A stretch of 56,170 nucleotides of DNA from Caldilineaceae bacterium (GTDB taxonomy: Bacteria; Chloroflexota; Anaerolineae; Caldilineales; Caldilineaceae): positions 1 through 56,170 of the forward strand of contig JAJDZJ010000088.1 of assembly GCA_022824685.1 (NCBI GenBank), written 5' to 3'. Positions within the stretch are counted from its first letter, which is position 1. Every line of letters starts with the position of its first letter. Shown here one piece after another: positions 54,813 to 56,170 of this stretch. Under the pieces are notes generated by a model. That model made no database searches. It was not told where the DNA came from and saw only the letters and a program-made list of their open reading frames with translations. The translations under genes and the position numbers were made by a program.

Positions 54813-54900
54813 CCCTCCAACAACAAATGCATTGAGATTACACGCCAAGGGGCGTAGATACACAAACAAGCTGGCCTGATTTCAATTCGCGGCGTTTTTC

Positions 54901-54928
54901 TGAGCCGACCGGTTTCCCGGTCGGCTCA
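54901..54928 (+). terminator. Hairpin terminator after catalase
   Basis: A perfect 12-bp stem (TGAGCCGACCGG with CCGGTCGGCTCA) closes a TTTC loop and is followed by a short T-rich tail (TTTCGCATT). It ends the catalase transcript. Confidence 0.75.
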
Positions 54929-55005
54929 TTTCGCATTCTGAGGCGTTCACATGGAACCTGTCTTCGGGGGACATCGTCCTAATGTGTGATCGCGACCGAA
55001 GCTAA

Positions 55006-55032
55006 TTAGCACGTATGATCTAAGAGTGCTAA
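55006..55032 (+). promoter_or_regulatory. CIRCE element (HrcA operator)
   Basis: The 27-bp site reads TTAGCACGT, nine bases, GAGTGCTAA. The CIRCE consensus is TTAGCACTC-N9-GAGTGCTAA, so the right arm is perfect, the left arm matches 7 of 9, and the spacing is exact. A -10-like TATGAT (55014-55019) lies inside it. It stands 66 bp before the ATG of the VOC gene, implying heat-shock or protein-folding control by HrcA. Confidence 0.85.
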
Positions 55033-55098
55033 ACTGGTAAGGGTCTGCGTATTGCAGACGTATCGCTATTCCAGAAAAGTCACGAAGGAGACAGGTTC

Positions 55099-55896
55099 AT
55101 GCAAGTAGTAAAGGCTTATCCGGACAACATGTTCTGCTGGGTGGATCTCGCCACGACCGATGTTGGCGCGGCCAAAGAGTTTTACAGCGGCCTTTTCGGT
55201 TGGAGCTACTTTGATATGCCCACGCCTTTGGGATACCATTATTCATTGTGCCAGATTGACGGCTACAACGTGGCGGGCATGAGCATATTGCCTCAGGAAA
55301 TGATGGAGCAGGGCATTCCGCCGGTCTGGTCGTCCTACATCAAGCACGACGATGTCGATTCGGTGGTGGCCAGGGCTGTCGCAGCCGGCGGGACAGAAGC
55401 AATGCCAGCCATGGATGTGATGGAGTCCGGGCGTATGGCGGTTATCCAGGACCCGACGGGGGCGATGGTGGGAGTCTGGCAGCCGAGAAACCACATTGGC
55501 GCGCAGCTGGTGAACATGCCCAACGCGCTGGTGTGGAATGAACTGCAGACGAAGGATGTCGACACGGCGCGCAGTTTCTACGGGACGGTTTTCGGTTGGG
55601 GCCATGACTCGGACCCAAACGGTTACCATCTCTTCAAGCTAGGCGAGCGTATGCAGGCCGGCATGATGAAGATGGACGACTCCTGGGGTGAGATGCCGCC
55701 CAGTTGGGCGCCTTATTTCATGTCAGCCGATATCGAGGCAACCGCGGCAAAGGCAAAGGAGTTGGGCGGCGCTATTCATGTTCCGCCGACCCATACGGGC
55801 ACGGTTGGACGGTTTGCCGTAATCGGGGACCCGCAGGGCGGGGTTTTCACGTCGATGGAGTTTGACGGTCCGGTTGATCCGCCGCCAGGGTACTAG
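55099..55896 (+). CDS. Two-domain VOC (glyoxalase-fold) protein
   Basis: 265-residue protein with two vicinal-oxygen-chelate modules. Module 1 (about 10-125) starts CWVDLATTDVGAAKEFYSGLFGW and ends AVIQDPTGAMVGVWQP; module 2 (about 142-255) starts LVWNELQTKDVDTARSFYG and ends AVIGDPQGGVFTSME. This CFP-30B/27 kDa antigen-like pattern is common in Actinobacteria and Chloroflexota; the substrates are mostly unknown. GAAGGAG nine bases upstream fixes the start. A CIRCE operator upstream suggests induction by heat or misfolded proteins. A strong terminator follows 64 bp downstream of its stop. Confidence 0.9.
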   Translation: MQVVKAYPDNMFCWVDLATTDVGAAKEFYSGLFGWSYFDMPTPLGYHYSLCQIDGYNVAGMSILPQEMMEQGIPPVWSSYIKHDDVDSVVARAVAAGGTEAMPAMDVMESGRMAVIQDPTGAMVGVWQPRNHIGAQLVNMPNALVWNELQTKDVDTARSFYGTVFGWGHDSDPNGYHLFKLGERMQAGMMKMDDSWGEMPPSWAPYFMSADIEATAAKAKELGGAIHVPPTHTGTVGRFAVIGDPQGGVFTSMEFDGPVDPPPGY

Positions 55897-55960
55897 AAGA
55901 CGTCCGGGTTTCGGAGGGCGCCTGTTGCAGAAGGACTCTTGCGAGGCCCTATTCGTCCTG

Positions 55961-56000
55961 AAAGGAGGGGCGTTGCAGGTAGGCAGCGCCCCTCCTTTTT
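55961..56000 (+). terminator. Rho-independent terminator after the VOC gene
   Basis: AAAGGAGGGGCG (55961-55972) pairs perfectly with CGCCCCTCCTTT (55987-55998) over a 14-nt loop and ends in TTTTT. The remaining bases to 56170 show no supported gene. Confidence 0.9.
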
Positions 56001-56170
56001 CGCGTCTGAGGCGGGCGCGCCAGAGTAACGCCAGGGCGATTGCATCTAAATTGGGTCAGAGCATCGAAATACTTCAGAATTCCCCTCCAGTTCGGGATCA
56101 GACATGAGAAGTGTTCGATTAGTGGCACGTAGACGGGAAATCCAAATGATTTCGACGCCTGACGGCCGGT

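Overview
The window is GC-rich (by eye about 60%) bacterial chromosome of the kind seen in Chloroflexota (Caldilineae/Anaerolineae-like). This placement is an inference from gene content: large numbers of ABC transporters, a TopA without zinc fingers, GT39-type membrane glycosyltransferases, a GlgC/GlgD pair, FG-GAP/ASPIC and CapA surface proteins, and two toxin-antitoxin-like loci. No rRNA, tRNA, CRISPR array, insertion sequence or prophage was recognised. Long open frames antisense to GC-rich genes are common and were rejected.

Layout. 0.2-3.5 kb: a glycoside-hydrolase-like protein, a cold-shock gene with its own promoter, long leader and terminator, and a HAD phosphatase. 3.8-4.5 kb: a vapBC-type locus whose toxin frame is shifted by one base at its start. 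4.7-12.0 kb: a branched-chain amino-acid type (Liv) ABC transporter operon, livG - acyl-CoA synthetase - livH - livM - livJ - livF. 12.0-16.1 kb: an LLM flavin oxidoreductase and a threonine dehydratase-like enzyme on the minus strand, facing a metallophosphoesterase/methyltransferase pair on the plus strand. 15.9-18.3 kb: a HerA-like ATPase with a HAS-barrel-like partner. 18.4-21.9 kb: a sugar-type ABC transporter (binding protein and two permeases, no ATPase) behind a good sigma-70 promoter that overlaps a LacI-like palindrome. 22-25.3 kb: Uma2, DinB and FG-GAP/ASPIC genes. 25.7-30.2 kb: topoisomerase I with an inserted helix-hairpin-helix module, followed by a PD-(D/E)XK-like protein and a small unknown protein.

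30.3-37.9 kb: a chromate-type transporter, a CapA protein with an extra N-terminal ligand-binding-like domain, a protein made of two copies of an HTH-like module, a SUI1/YciH factor, and glgC with a degenerate glgD-like paralogue. 38.3-45.5 kb: three consecutive GT39-like membrane glycosyltransferases that all end in the same ~140-residue C-terminal module. 45.8-47.9 kb: two unrecognised proteins in one operon behind a promoter. 47.9-56.1 kb: a CitE-like lyase, an XRE-ImmA/IrrE protease gene followed by a PIN-domain gene, a VanZ-like membrane protein, a bactofilin, PlsY, a catalase, and a two-domain VOC protein downstream of a near-perfect CIRCE (HrcA) operator.

The most unusual points are the shared C-terminal module of the three glycosyltransferases, the CIRCE operator in front of a VOC gene, the unknown 45.8-47.9 kb gene pair, the XRE-ImmA/PIN pair, the catalytically degenerate GlgD-like protein, and the one-base break at the vapC start. 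Sigma-70-like promoters with 17-18 bp spacing are visible in front of many units and were used to choose start codons. All family assignments rest on motif recognition by eye, not on database searches.
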